A stretch of DNA of 64,000 nucleotides from Rhizobium phaseoli. Lineage in GTDB: Bacteria > Pseudomonadota > Alphaproteobacteria > Rhizobiales > Rhizobiaceae. Shown piece by piece: positions 1 to 8,107 of the stretch. The position numbers and the translations under genes are program-made. How positions within the stretch are numbered: position 1 is the stretch's first letter; the number at the start of each line of letters is the position of its first letter. Under the pieces are notes generated by a model that did not search any database, was not told the DNA's origin, and saw nothing but the letters and a program-made list of their open reading frames with translations. The stretch is taken from assembly GCF_010668805.1 (NCBI RefSeq), contig NZ_WUFT01000002.1:1-64000 (forward strand), read 5' to 3'.

Positions 1-170
1 ACAAGATTCAGTTTGCGCCCGGCCTGCCGAAGACCCGCTCCGGCAAGATCATGCGCCGTATCCTGCGCAAGATCGCCGAGGACGATTTCGGTGCTCTCGG
101 CGATACCTCGACGCTCGCGGACCCTGCGGTCGTCGATGACCTGATCGCCAATCGGCAGAATAAAAAATAA
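1..170 (+). CDS. Acyl-CoA (probably acetyl-CoA) synthetase, C-terminal fragment
   Basis: Only the last 55 codons are in the window, read in frame from base 3 to the TAA at 168-170. The visible peptide carries the [13 protein letters not shown] motif near its start. This is the C-terminal signature of AMP-forming acetyl/propionyl-CoA synthetases, in which the motif lysine is the catalytic residue of the second half-reaction and the usual acetylation target. The enzyme would activate a short-chain acid to its CoA thioester in the cytoplasm. Substrate cannot be told from this fragment. It is transcribed toward the convergent GntR gene at 364-1074; the 193 bp between them show no strong terminator. 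Confidence 0.85.
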   Translation, partial: KIQFAPGLPKTRSGKIMRRILRKIAEDDFGALGDTSTLADPAVVDDLIANRQNKK

Positions 171-363
171 ACCCAAGACTCTCCTGAAAATGGAGGGAAG
201 ATGGGTCTCAGGTCACTAAATTTGCTAGGCAAAAAGCGTGATGAGTGCACCTCTTTAAAAAGCCAAGCCGATAGGCTCCAGAGGATGGCGCTTACGGTGT
301 TGCCCCAAGTAGAGCCGCAGCGAACCTGCCGTAGATCGGCGGCCCAGGCTCCAGGCGGGCGTG

Positions 364-1074
364 TCAGCGCAGTTGCCCCATAGTCGACGTCGCCACCTCG
401 CGCAGACGCTGCCGCCCGACGTGTCCTGCCCCATCCTGGATATCCGCCGTGATCGCTTCCTTCAGGGCCAGGCCATCCTTCTGCTTTATCGCCTCAATGG
501 CCTCGACATGCCTGTCCACCTGATAACTCTCATTCAGATGCGCGACTGCCTCGCGCATGAAGGGCCCCATCCTGAGCCAGACGGATTCAATCAAAGGCAG
601 CAGCACGAAGGAAGGCCTCCCCTCGTACATGCAGCGATGGAAAGCGAAATTGCGCTCGATACCGAGTTCTATGTCTCCCGCCTGAAAGGCCTCGTCGATC
701 ATAGTATCTAGTGCCACCAGCCGGTCGATACGAAGAAAGTCGATGAAGTGCAATGCTCTTTCCGCAGCCACCGTCTCGAGTGACACGCGGGCCGCAATCA
801 GCTCGTCGAAACGCTCCGGCCCGATATCTGGAACGCGCACGCGCCTATTGTCGAGATATTCAAGTGCGCCATCTGCTATCAGCTGGTCGAGCGCACCGCG
901 CACGGGCATGGTGCTCACATCGAGGCTTTCTGACAGGCCGGAGATCGTTACCGGCAGACCTGGCGGGAAGCGGCCGCTCATGATGGCGCGGCTTAGCGAG
1001 CGATAGACCCACTTCTTGGTGGACTCACCCTTCAGCTTTGGTTCGCGGATGATCGAAATATGCTTGTTGTCCAT
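364..1074 (-). CDS. GntR-family (FCD) transcriptional regulator
   Basis: A 236-aa protein with an N-terminal winged helix-turn-helix (about residues 20-85) followed by an all-helical FCD ligand-binding domain rich in the His, Arg and Glu residues typical of metal/acid-binding FCD pockets. I chose the ATG at 1074 over the in-frame GTG at 1083 because AGGTG lies six bases upstream of it. The gene is divergent from the glutamine-synthetase-like gene at 1406, and the intervening region holds a near-perfect palindrome at 1194-1213. It probably represses itself and the 1406-4750 operon until an acidic substrate or intermediate binds. Its FCD domain resembles that of the regulator at 5060-5710 (both contain an ESVW..-GPFMR segment), so the two are probably paralogues. 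The effector is unknown. Confidence 0.88.
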   Translation of the reverse strand: MDNKHISIIREPKLKGESTKKWVYRSLSRAIMSGRFPPGLPVTISGLSESLDVSTMPVRGALDQLIADGALEYLDNRRVRVPDIGPERFDELIAARVSLETVAAERALHFIDFLRIDRLVALDTMIDEAFQAGDIELGIERNFAFHRCMYEGRPSFVLLPLIESVWLRMGPFMREAVAHLNESYQVDRHVEAIEAIKQKDGLALKEAITADIQDGAGHVGRQRLREVATSTMGQLR

Positions 1075-1193
1075 CAACCGCACCTACTTGCCATCCCGAT
1101 GCCAAACGTGGCCCTGGAGAGATTCCGCAATAGCACAGCGAAAAGGCCTTTGCAGGGCAATTTACAAGATTTACAGAGTTGATCTTATATGGC

Positions 1194-1213
1194 AATGATA
1201 TGATCATATTATT
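1194..1213. promoter_or_regulatory. Candidate GntR operator palindrome
   Basis: The core ATATGATCATAT (1198-1209) is a perfect 12-bp palindrome. Allowing one mismatched pair, the symmetry extends to 20 bp with AAT/ATT arms. It is in the 331-bp divergent region 1075-1405, which holds no gene, between a GntR regulator and its presumed target operon. The TGATCA centre recurs in two other intergenic palindromes of this region (9524-9537 and 14665-14691). Operator function is inferred from position and symmetry. Confidence 0.55.
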
Positions 1214-1405
1214 AAGCAAGCCCGAGTTGGCTTGCGGAGAGGGACTTCGATGCGCTGGTTTATGAAGGTCGATGAGGGGCCGATTGCTGTCTGCTGAAGC
1301 ACACGCCCGCGCAGCACGACACCCCCCGGACAGTAAGACAATAATTTAGGGCAAGTCAGGCCCGGTGCCCTTTGTGCGCCGACTGTCAAAGCCCGATGGT
1401 GGATC

Positions 1406-2764
1406 ATGATAGATGAACAGGACGCACTCGATTTTCTGAAGGCCAACCCTGATATCGAAGTGCTGGAAGCCTTCGTCGTCGATGTGAATGGCGTGCCCCG
1501 CGGCAAGTGGATTCCTCGCGAACGCGCTGTCGAGGTGCTGGTCAAGGGCATGGCGATGCCGCGCTCGGTGTATGCCCTCGACATCTGGGGGAGGGACGTC
1601 AATGCGGCTGGCCTTGCCGAAGGCACCGGCGATCCGGACGGGATCTGCAGCGCTGTTCCCGGGACACTCGCGCGTGTCGGCTGGCTTAAGCGGCCAACTG
1701 CCCAGGTGATGCTGAGCATGCTGGACGCCGCCGGCGAGCCGTTTTATGCCGATCCTCGCCAGGTACTTAGATCGGTACTTGCCCGCTTCGAAAAAAAGAA
1801 GCTGAGGCCGGTGGTGGCGACCGAACTCGAGTTTTACCTTATCGATCCAGTCCGGTCGGCACTGGATCCGGTTCGTCCGCCCAACACCCGCGAAGGCCGC
1901 TGGCACACTGGCCAGACACAGGTGTTGTCGATTGCCGAATTGCAGGATTTTGAGCACGTGTTCAGCGAAATCGCCGCTGTATGCCGCGATCAGTTCGTGC
2001 CGGCCGACACAACGCTCCGCGAAAACGGGCCGGGACAATATGAGATCAACCTGAACCATATGCCCGACGCGCTGCGCGCCGCCGACAATGCGGTGCTGCT
2101 CAAGCGCATCGTTAAGGGTGTTGCCCGCAAGAATCACCTCGACGCCACCTTCATGGCAAAGCCGTATGGTACGCAGGCTGGAAGCGGCATGCATGTGCAT
2201 TTCTCGATGATTGACGATAAGGGAGGCAATATCTATGCGGACGACAGTGGCCCGTCGGAAGCACTGATGCACTCGGTCGGTGGGCTGCTGAGTTACATGC
2301 AGGACAGTACGGCAATCTTTGCGCCGCATGCCAATTCGTTCCGCCGGCTCACGCCCAGCGAACACGCGCCGACCTATGCCTCGTGGGGCATCGACAATCG
2401 TTCGGCCGCCGTGCGCGTCATCACTGCGGGCCGGTCGGCGACCCGTATCGAGCACCGTGTGGCCGGTGCGGATACCAATCCATATCTCGTGCTCGCTATG
2501 ATCTTGCAGGCCGCCCACATGGGTATGAGCGAACGGAGAGATCCAGGCGGCGCCGTGACCGGTGACGATCATGCCCCTGATATCGAGCCGCTTCAGCGCA
2601 GTTGGCACTCGGCGGTCCAGGCCTTCTCGAGTTCCGGCTTTGCCTTCGCCGCACTTGGTCCTGACTTCCGCAAGCTCTACTCCGCCACCAAACGGCAGGA
2701 GTTGCAGGAGTTCGCGCTGAGAGTGACTGACGTCGAATACGACGCCTACATAAGGACGACTTGA
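1406..2764 (+). CDS. Glutamine-synthetase-family gamma-glutamyl ligase (PuuA/GlnA3-like)
   Basis: A 452-aa cytosolic ligase of the class I glutamine synthetase fold. Visible motifs are the glutamate/metal-binding NGPGQYEINLNH, the ATP/phosphate segment MAKPYGTQAGSGMHVHFS, and the C-terminal RIEHRVAGADTNPYL. A true nitrogen-assimilating GlnA is not expected here because the gene sits with an FAD oxidase and a class I amidotransferase. Family members in such clusters, for example PuuA (putrescine) and IpuC (isopropylamine), ATP-dependently join glutamate to an amine. It begins with ATG after a GGTGG ribosome site and is followed without a gap by the FAD oxidase (TGA then ATG). The amine accepted is unknown. 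A related ligase lies at 6724-8106 in the opposite orientation. Confidence 0.88.
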   Translation: MIDEQDALDFLKANPDIEVLEAFVVDVNGVPRGKWIPRERAVEVLVKGMAMPRSVYALDIWGRDVNAAGLAEGTGDPDGICSAVPGTLARVGWLKRPTAQVMLSMLDAAGEPFYADPRQVLRSVLARFEKKKLRPVVATELEFYLIDPVRSALDPVRPPNTREGRWHTGQTQVLSIAELQDFEHVFSEIAAVCRDQFVPADTTLRENGPGQYEINLNHMPDALRAADNAVLLKRIVKGVARKNHLDATFMAKPYGTQAGSGMHVHFSMIDDKGGNIYADDSGPSEALMHSVGGLLSYMQDSTAIFAPHANSFRRLTPSEHAPTYASWGIDNRSAAVRVITAGRSATRIEHRVAGADTNPYLVLAMILQAAHMGMSERRDPGGAVTGDDHAPDIEPLQRSWHSAVQAFSSSGFAFAALGPDFRKLYSATKRQELQEFALRVTDVEYDAYIRTT

Positions 2765-4069
2765 ATGAACGCTTTAGGAACTCGGGAAAATCCTGGCCAT
2801 ATCGCGTCATGGTATGCCGCAACGGCCAACGACAAGACGGTCCGTCCAAGTCTAGAGGGGGCCATCGAGGCCGATGTTTGCATCATTGGCGCCGGTTTTA
2901 CCGGTATTTCGGCGGCACTCGAACTTGCCGAGAAGGGCCTGAGCGTCGTTGTGCTCGAAAGCGAGCGCATCGGCTTCGGCGCTTCCGGGCGCAATGGCGG
3001 TCAGATCGTCAACGGCTACAGCCGCGATTTCAACACGCTCGAGCGGCGCTTCGGACCTGGGATTGCCCGCAAGCTCGCGCTGATGTCGCGCGAAGGCGGC
3101 GAGATCATCAGGTCGCGGGTGGCCAGGCACCGCATCGAATGCGACCTGCGTGACGGCGGTTTTTTTGCTGCTTTCACGGAAAAGCAACTGCGAGAGTTTG
3201 AGACCATCAAGAAGAGCTGCGAGCATTATGGCATCGACGGCATGGAAATGGTCGGCAAGGCAGACGTTTTTCGCTACGTGAGTAGCCAGCGCTATGTCGG
3301 GGGCATGATCGACACGCGTGGTGGCCATATTCATCCGCTTAATCTGGTGCTTGGCGAGGCCCTGGCGGCCGAGGGGTTCGGCGGGCGCATCTTTGAGAAT
3401 TCGCGCGCGGTGAGCGTCGACCTCAGCGGCGGGCAGCCGGTCGTCACCACCGCTGCCGGCCGTGTGGAATCGCGCTACTTGCTGGTTTGTGGGAATGCCT
3501 ATCTCGGCAACCTGCTGCCGAAGATCACGGAGCGTATGATGCCGGTGTCTAGCCAGGTGATGGCGACCGAAGTGCTGGCCCCGGAATTGCTCGACCGGAT
3601 GCTGCCAGCGGACTATTGCGTCGAGGACGCCAACTACGTACTCGACTATTACCGGCGGACCAGCGACAACCGCCTTCTCTACGGGGGCGGCATAGGCTAC
3701 GGCGGGCAGGATCCGGAAAACCTGACGGCGTTCATCCGCCCCAATATGATCAAAACCTTTCCCGAACTTGCCAATGCCCGGATCGACTATGCATGGAGCG
3801 GTAATTTCGCGCTGACGCTGACCCGCATTCCACATGTCGGCAAGCTTTCAGATAGGGTCTACTTCTCGCACGGCGACAGCGGACATGGCGTGACCACGAC
3901 ACATCTCTTGGGCAAAATCCTGGGTGAGGCGGTGGCTGGCCATGCGGACCGCTTCGATATCTGGGCGTCACTGCCGAGTCTGCCTTTCCCCGGTGGCCGC
4001 GCGTTTCGCGTTCCACTCACCGCGCTAGGCGCCTGGTGGTACGGACTTCGCGACCGGTTGGGAGTTTGA
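2765..4069 (+). CDS. FAD-dependent amine oxidase (PuuB/DAO family)
   Basis: A 434-aa flavoprotein of the D-amino-acid-oxidase (DAO) superfamily. The N-terminal dinucleotide-binding fold has GAGFTG at residues 42-47, followed by the acidic end of beta-2 (VVLES) and the ASGRNGGQ stretch typical of PuuB, glycine and sarcosine oxidase-like enzymes. By family, it would oxidise the amine carbon of a gamma-glutamylated substrate to an aldehyde, giving ammonia and hydrogen peroxide or a reduced acceptor. Its ATG directly abuts the stop of the ligase, implying translational coupling, and the amidotransferase follows three bases after its stop. No signal peptide is visible, so it is cytosolic. Direct oxidation of a free amine or amino acid is the alternative. 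Confidence 0.87.
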   Translation: MNALGTRENPGHIASWYAATANDKTVRPSLEGAIEADVCIIGAGFTGISAALELAEKGLSVVVLESERIGFGASGRNGGQIVNGYSRDFNTLERRFGPGIARKLALMSREGGEIIRSRVARHRIECDLRDGGFFAAFTEKQLREFETIKKSCEHYGIDGMEMVGKADVFRYVSSQRYVGGMIDTRGGHIHPLNLVLGEALAAEGFGGRIFENSRAVSVDLSGGQPVVTTAAGRVESRYLLVCGNAYLGNLLPKITERMMPVSSQVMATEVLAPELLDRMLPADYCVEDANYVLDYYRRTSDNRLLYGGGIGYGGQDPENLTAFIRPNMIKTFPELANARIDYAWSGNFALTLTRIPHVGKLSDRVYFSHGDSGHGVTTTHLLGKILGEAVAGHADRFDIWASLPSLPFPGGRAFRVPLTALGAWWYGLRDRLGV

Positions 4070-4072
4070 ATA

Positions 4073-4750
4073 ATGCGTTTGGGCATACTGCAAACAGGCC
4101 ATGCGCCTGATGAGCTTCTAGAGAATTTCGGCGACTACGACCTTTTGTTCCGGCGGCTGCTGGGAGAGTCGACATTCGACTACGTCACCTATCCGGTGGT
4201 GGACGATATTTTCCCCGACAGCGTCGAAAGCGCCGATGGCTGGCTGATCACCGGCTCTCGCTATTCCGTCAATGACCCCGATCCATGGATTGGCAAGCTG
4301 ATCGCGTTGATCCGCCAAATCAAGGCATCGGGCAGACCAATGGTCGGGATCTGCTTCGGCCACCAAGCCATTGCCAAGGCGCTTGGCGGCGCCGTGGGCG
4401 AAAATCCGGCGGGTTGGATTGCCGGCGCGTCCGAATACCGGACACCTGAGGGCGCGCCTGATCGCACGCTGCTTGCCTGGCACAAGGAGCAGATCCTGAC
4501 GCTTCCCGGCGAGGCCGAGATCGTGTCGGGGTCGTCGGCTTGCCCGCACGCAGTTCTTCGTTACGGCGACGTGGCGCTCACCTACCAGGCCCATCCTGAA
4601 TTTACCGCCGATTTCATTCGCGGGCTCGTCGTAACGCGCGGGCAGAGTTTAACAGATGGGATCAAGAACAGGGCGAGCAATGCCGACGATGCCGAAATCG
4701 CACGCGCAAGGACAAGTGCCGAAATAGCCACCTTTTTGAAATTTCGCTGA
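4073..4750 (+). CDS. Class I glutamine amidotransferase-like hydrolase
   Basis: A 225-aa stand-alone GATase1 domain. The nucleophile elbow GICFGHQ gives Cys94, and AHPEF near the end supplies His174 and Glu176, so the Cys-His-Glu triad is complete. Family members of this type hydrolyse gamma-glutamyl amide bonds. In the Puu pathway a different class I enzyme, PuuD, cleaves the gamma-glutamyl product, so in this operon the protein is a good candidate for releasing glutamate after oxidation. It starts three bases after the oxidase stop and is the last gene of the three-gene operon. It lacks a synthetase domain, so it is not a GMP or carbamoyl-phosphate synthase subunit unless the partner is elsewhere. 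Confidence 0.84.
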   Translation: MRLGILQTGHAPDELLENFGDYDLLFRRLLGESTFDYVTYPVVDDIFPDSVESADGWLITGSRYSVNDPDPWIGKLIALIRQIKASGRPMVGICFGHQAIAKALGGAVGENPAGWIAGASEYRTPEGAPDRTLLAWHKEQILTLPGEAEIVSGSSACPHAVLRYGDVALTYQAHPEFTADFIRGLVVTRGQSLTDGIKNRASNADDAEIARARTSAEIATFLKFR

Positions 4751-5059
4751 TTTTCTGCTGCTGTTTCGACCAGTATGTCGGGCGCCCGGCCGGCTACCGG
4801 GACGCCTATCATTGACCAAGAGTGCCTATGCACGACTATCCCGACGTCAAACCCTTCACTAAAGAAGAAATCAAATCCACACAGTAATTCACCGCTGCTC
4901 CTCGTTTGATGTTGGGAGCCGACCCGCTCGGACCCTATTCCACCATCTTCATTCTGAGGGACAGCCACAATCTGGCGATATTCTTCGAGGCGCCGGCCCA
5001 CTTACGAGTTTGCTGCAGGTCAACGGTTGCCACCCTGATGCGCGACCGTGCGGTCAATC
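4751..5059. other. Intergenic stretch with one tiny ORF
   Basis: These 309 bp separate the amidotransferase stop from the 3' end of the convergent GntR gene at 5060. The only coding-like element is a 19-codon ORF at 4828-4887 (+), beginning MHDYPDVKPFTKEE and ending with TAA. It has no convincing ribosome site and could be the tail of a decayed gene. No strong hairpin terminator was seen. Confidence 0.4.
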
Positions 5060-5710
5060 CTACAGGGTGTCGGTTCCAAGGGTCTGCTTCAACAGGTGAA
5101 TGGCGTCAAGGATATCCGCCTTGATCGCCACGCCCACCGCTTCGGCATCCCCTCGGCGTATGGCTTCCAGCGTCATCTGGTGCTTATCGACAATACTTGT
5201 CGTTTCGCTCATCTCATAAACGCTGCGCATGAACGGTCCAAACTGCATCCAAACGCTCTCCAGGAGAGCGACCAGGACTTCCGAGCCTCCAGCGCGGTAC
5301 AACTCGAAGTGAAATTGGTAGTTTTCACGCATGTAGGCGCCTGCATCCTTGGTGCCATAGCTCTGATTCATGCGCGAATCGCAGGCCTCCATGGCTGCAA
5401 TCGTCTCGGGGGTCACATAGGGAAGCGCTCGGCGCGCGCACAGCGGCTCCAGCTGCAGCCGGGCTTGCATAAGCTCCTCAAAGCGTAGGCGCGTGAGGTC
5501 GGGAATGCAGACCCTGCCGTTGCGACGCACTTCCAGCGCGCGCTCGCCGCCGAGCCGAGTAATCGCTTCACGGACAGGCATAAGCCCGACACCCATGCTC
5601 TTGCTTAGGCCCCGTAGGCTGACGCTCGTGCCAGGAGAAAATCGGCCGGAAATAAGCTGCTCGCGAAGCGCCTGATAAACCTGCTGCTGTTGGGTCGCTA
5701 GTTCTCTCAT
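5060..5710 (-). CDS. GntR-family (FCD) transcriptional regulator
   Basis: A 216-aa regulator with an N-terminal winged helix-turn-helix (residues about 5-70; the VGLMPVREAITRL recognition segment is clear) and a C-terminal FCD domain. The region LLESVWMQFGPFMRSV closely parallels the regulator at 364-1074. It is convergent with the 1406-4750 operon and points away from the SDR/ligase/aminotransferase genes at 5954-9499, which lie upstream of it in the same orientation. It could be the last gene of that operon, or have its own promoter in the 243-bp gap 5711-5953. Its likely role is control of the second gamma-glutamyl-ligase cluster. The ligand is unknown. Confidence 0.86.
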   Translation of the reverse strand: MRELATQQQQVYQALREQLISGRFSPGTSVSLRGLSKSMGVGLMPVREAITRLGGERALEVRRNGRVCIPDLTRLRFEELMQARLQLEPLCARRALPYVTPETIAAMEACDSRMNQSYGTKDAGAYMRENYQFHFELYRAGGSEVLVALLESVWMQFGPFMRSVYEMSETTSIVDKHQMTLEAIRRGDAEAVGVAIKADILDAIHLLKQTLGTDTL

Positions 5711-5953
5711 TGTTCAATATGCCTTGATAACGCCGCCGCACGACCCCGCGGCGATATGGTCAAGCCTTGCCGTTCCTCTCGGAGGCAGGACGGCCCCCTG
5801 CCGCGTAAGACGCGACGCCATAGCACGATCCGGTGCGCGACAACCAGTGCGCCGTTGCAGCTGCCCTGCAAGGGACTGCCAAATGAGCATCGAAACCCGA
5901 CTGGTTCCGGGTGTTCAGTCCGCAATGCGGCTCACCACCTTGGAGAGAGGCGT

Positions 5954-6727
5954 TCAAGCCAGCTGGACCTTGCGCTCCTGCAGGATGTTGCCGCCATCGA
6001 CCACCAGCGTTGCGCCGTTGATGTAGCTCGCTTCGGCAGAAGCCAGAAAGACGGCTGCGGCAGCGACTTCATCCGGGGTTCCCGCGCGTCCCGGAGGCGT
6101 ATACCGGGCGGCAACCTGCTCTTCCTCGGTCGATGACCCTGTCTCGATCCAACCAGGGGCGACGGCATTCACAGTCACACCGCAAGGCGCGACTTCGAGC
6201 GCCAGAGCATGGGTGAGCCCAATCATCCCCGCCTTTGCCGCCGAGTAGGCAGCCTCTCCCGGATTGGAAACCAGTGGGCCAGTCACGGAGGCGATATTCA
6301 CGATACGTCCGCGCCGCCTTTCGACCATCGGCTCTAGAAAGGCGCGCGTGACCAGAAACGCAGTCTTGAGGGTGACGTCAATTCCGACGTCCCAATCGGC
6401 CTCGCTTAGCGCCAGGAATTCGCGTTGCACGGCTGGCGCCGCCATCGATCCCATGCCGGCATTGTTCACCAGAACGTCGACCGGCCCTACCTGTTCTCGC
6501 AGACGCCTGACCTCCTCGGCCTTGGTGAGATCCGCAACATGCGATGCAACGTCGTAGCCCAGTGCCCGCAGTTCCGCAGCGCGCAGATGAATGCGTTCGC
6601 TGGCGCCGGTGATGCAAACGGCGAGACCTTTCTGTGCAAGCTTGCGGGCAATGGCAAAGCCTATGCCATCAGGCCCGCCCGCGCCGGTCACCAGAGCCGA
6701 GCGAAAGTCGCCTTCGCGTGCCGTCAT
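5954..6727 (-). CDS. SDR-family NAD(P)-dependent oxidoreductase
   Basis: A 257-aa classical short-chain dehydrogenase. The cofactor motif reads TGAGGPDGIG (residues 14-23), one residue longer than the usual TGxxxGIG. NNAG follows at about residue 93, and the catalytic Tyr-x-x-x-Lys is in YSAAKAG. The ATG at 6727 overlaps the stop of the upstream ligase (ATGA), so translation is coupled; the longer ORF back to 6886 runs into that gene and was rejected. It probably oxidises or reduces a hydroxyl/carbonyl group on an intermediate of the same pathway. The substrate cannot be deduced. Confidence 0.88.
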   Translation of the reverse strand: MTAREGDFRSALVTGAGGPDGIGFAIARKLAQKGLAVCITGASERIHLRAAELRALGYDVASHVADLTKAEEVRRLREQVGPVDVLVNNAGMGSMAAPAVQREFLALSEADWDVGIDVTLKTAFLVTRAFLEPMVERRRGRIVNIASVTGPLVSNPGEAAYSAAKAGMIGLTHALALEVAPCGVTVNAVAPGWIETGSSTEEEQVAARYTPPGRAGTPDEVAAAAVFLASAEASYINGATLVVDGGNILQERKVQLA

Positions 6728-8106
6728 ATGACGTCGCCGTAATAGGCAAACTCTTCGTCTGTCACCTCGGCGGAAAAGAAACGATGTTCCACACGCTTCA
6801 GCGCAATGAACACCGCGGCCATGCGTTCGCCGAGAGCCTCCTTCAGGAATTCGGATTCCGCAGCCTGGTGGATCGCCTCGCGCCAATCGCCTGGCAACAA
6901 CTTTCCTGCGTCGTCGCTGTAGGTGGAGGATTCTGCGTCTGGCTCGATCCGCTTTTCGATCCCCTGGTACATTCCGGCAAGCACGGTCGCACCAACCAGA
7001 TAAGGGTTGGCGTCGACACCGGCGGAACGGTGCTCAAGGTGCCGGTTGGCCGGATTGCCTGCCGGCACCCTGATGGCAACGCTCCGGTTGTTGCGCCCCC
7101 AGGTCGGCGACGTCGGTGCATAGCTGTTGCGCGAAAAGCGACGCCAGGAATTCAGATTGGGTGCAAACATCAGCATCGAATCGGCCATGGTCTGCTGCAG
7201 ACCGCCGATCGCGTGACGCAACATCGGCGCGAGATCATCGTCCACGTCGGCGAACAGATTGCGACCCGAGGGGTCCGCGAGACTGGCGTGAAGATGCATG
7301 CCGGAGCCGGCATTGTGGGCGAAGGGCTTGGCCATGAAGTTGGCGCGCATGCCATGCCGGAGGGCAAGGCCTCGAACCAGACGCTTGAGCATCACCAGAT
7401 CGTCTGCCGCCCGCAGGCCTTGGGCCTGGTGACGCAGCGTGAGTTCATACTGGCCGGGCGCATATTCGGAGATCATCGTTTCGACAGGCAGGTTCTGGAC
7501 GGCAGCGGCGCGGTACAGCGCATCGATGAACGGCTCGAACTGATCCAGCACCGCAACGCTGTAGACCTGGTTGCCCTTTGACGACGCGCCCGAAAGAGGC
7601 AGGCGTGCGGCCTTCGGTTTTCCAAGAACATCCTTGTCGGCATCGAGTAGGTAGAATTCCAGTTCGAAGGCCAGGACCGGGAACAGGTTTTTCGCTTCAA
7701 ACCGTTCGATCTGGCGCACTAAGGCCTGCCGGGGATCGGCTCCCATGGGAGATCCGTCCAGCTCATACAGCATGACACGAACTTCACCGCGTTCGGGCGA
7801 TGTCCAGGGCAATGTAGTCAGTGACCCGGCGATCGGCCATGCAATTCTGTCGGCGTCTCCGTCGTCCCAGGTCAAGCCCGTCTCATCGACGTCAGCGCCG
7901 GTCACATCCAGCCCCAGAATCGAGCCGGGCAGATGCCGGCCGGACCGGAACAGTGTCAAGAGTTCATGGCGGCGGATGATCTTGCCGCGCGCGATCCCGT
8001 TCGGATCGATAAGCACGAGATCAAAGGCTGCCATCTCTGGATGTTTTTCCAGGAACGACTCGGCTTCTTCGACAGGTGCCGCATTGCGTGGACGTGTTCC
8101 GGTCAT
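6724..8106 (-). CDS. Second glutamine-synthetase-family gamma-glutamyl ligase
   Basis: A 460-aa GS-fold ligase. It contains APGQYELTLRH, FMAKPFAHNAGSGMHLHAS and HLEHRSAGVDANPYL, which correspond to the glutamate, ATP and arginine motifs of the family. It aligns in architecture with the ligase at 1406-2764 but differs at many positions, including EYAPGQ in place of ENGPGQ, so it is a divergent paralogue with a probably different amine. It is one base from the aminotransferase stop and overlaps the SDR start by 4 bp, forming the operon aminotransferase-ligase-SDR. Gamma-glutamylation of a toxic or reactive amine before oxidation is the expected role. A non-catalytic or nitrogen-sensing role is less likely because the motifs are intact. 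Confidence 0.87.
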   Translation of the reverse strand: MTGTRPRNAAPVEEAESFLEKHPEMAAFDLVLIDPNGIARGKIIRRHELLTLFRSGRHLPGSILGLDVTGADVDETGLTWDDGDADRIAWPIAGSLTTLPWTSPERGEVRVMLYELDGSPMGADPRQALVRQIERFEAKNLFPVLAFELEFYLLDADKDVLGKPKAARLPLSGASSKGNQVYSVAVLDQFEPFIDALYRAAAVQNLPVETMISEYAPGQYELTLRHQAQGLRAADDLVMLKRLVRGLALRHGMRANFMAKPFAHNAGSGMHLHASLADPSGRNLFADVDDDLAPMLRHAIGGLQQTMADSMLMFAPNLNSWRRFSRNSYAPTSPTWGRNNRSVAIRVPAGNPANRHLEHRSAGVDANPYLVGATVLAGMYQGIEKRIEPDAESSTYSDDAGKLLPGDWREAIHQAAESEFLKEALGERMAAVFIALKRVEHRFFSAEVTDEEFAYYGDVI

Positions 8107-8107
8107 T

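Noticed and set aside
2852..3835. 327-codon minus-strand frame opposite the FAD oxidase
   Set aside because: An antisense shadow. The plus strand has FAD motifs and coupled neighbours.
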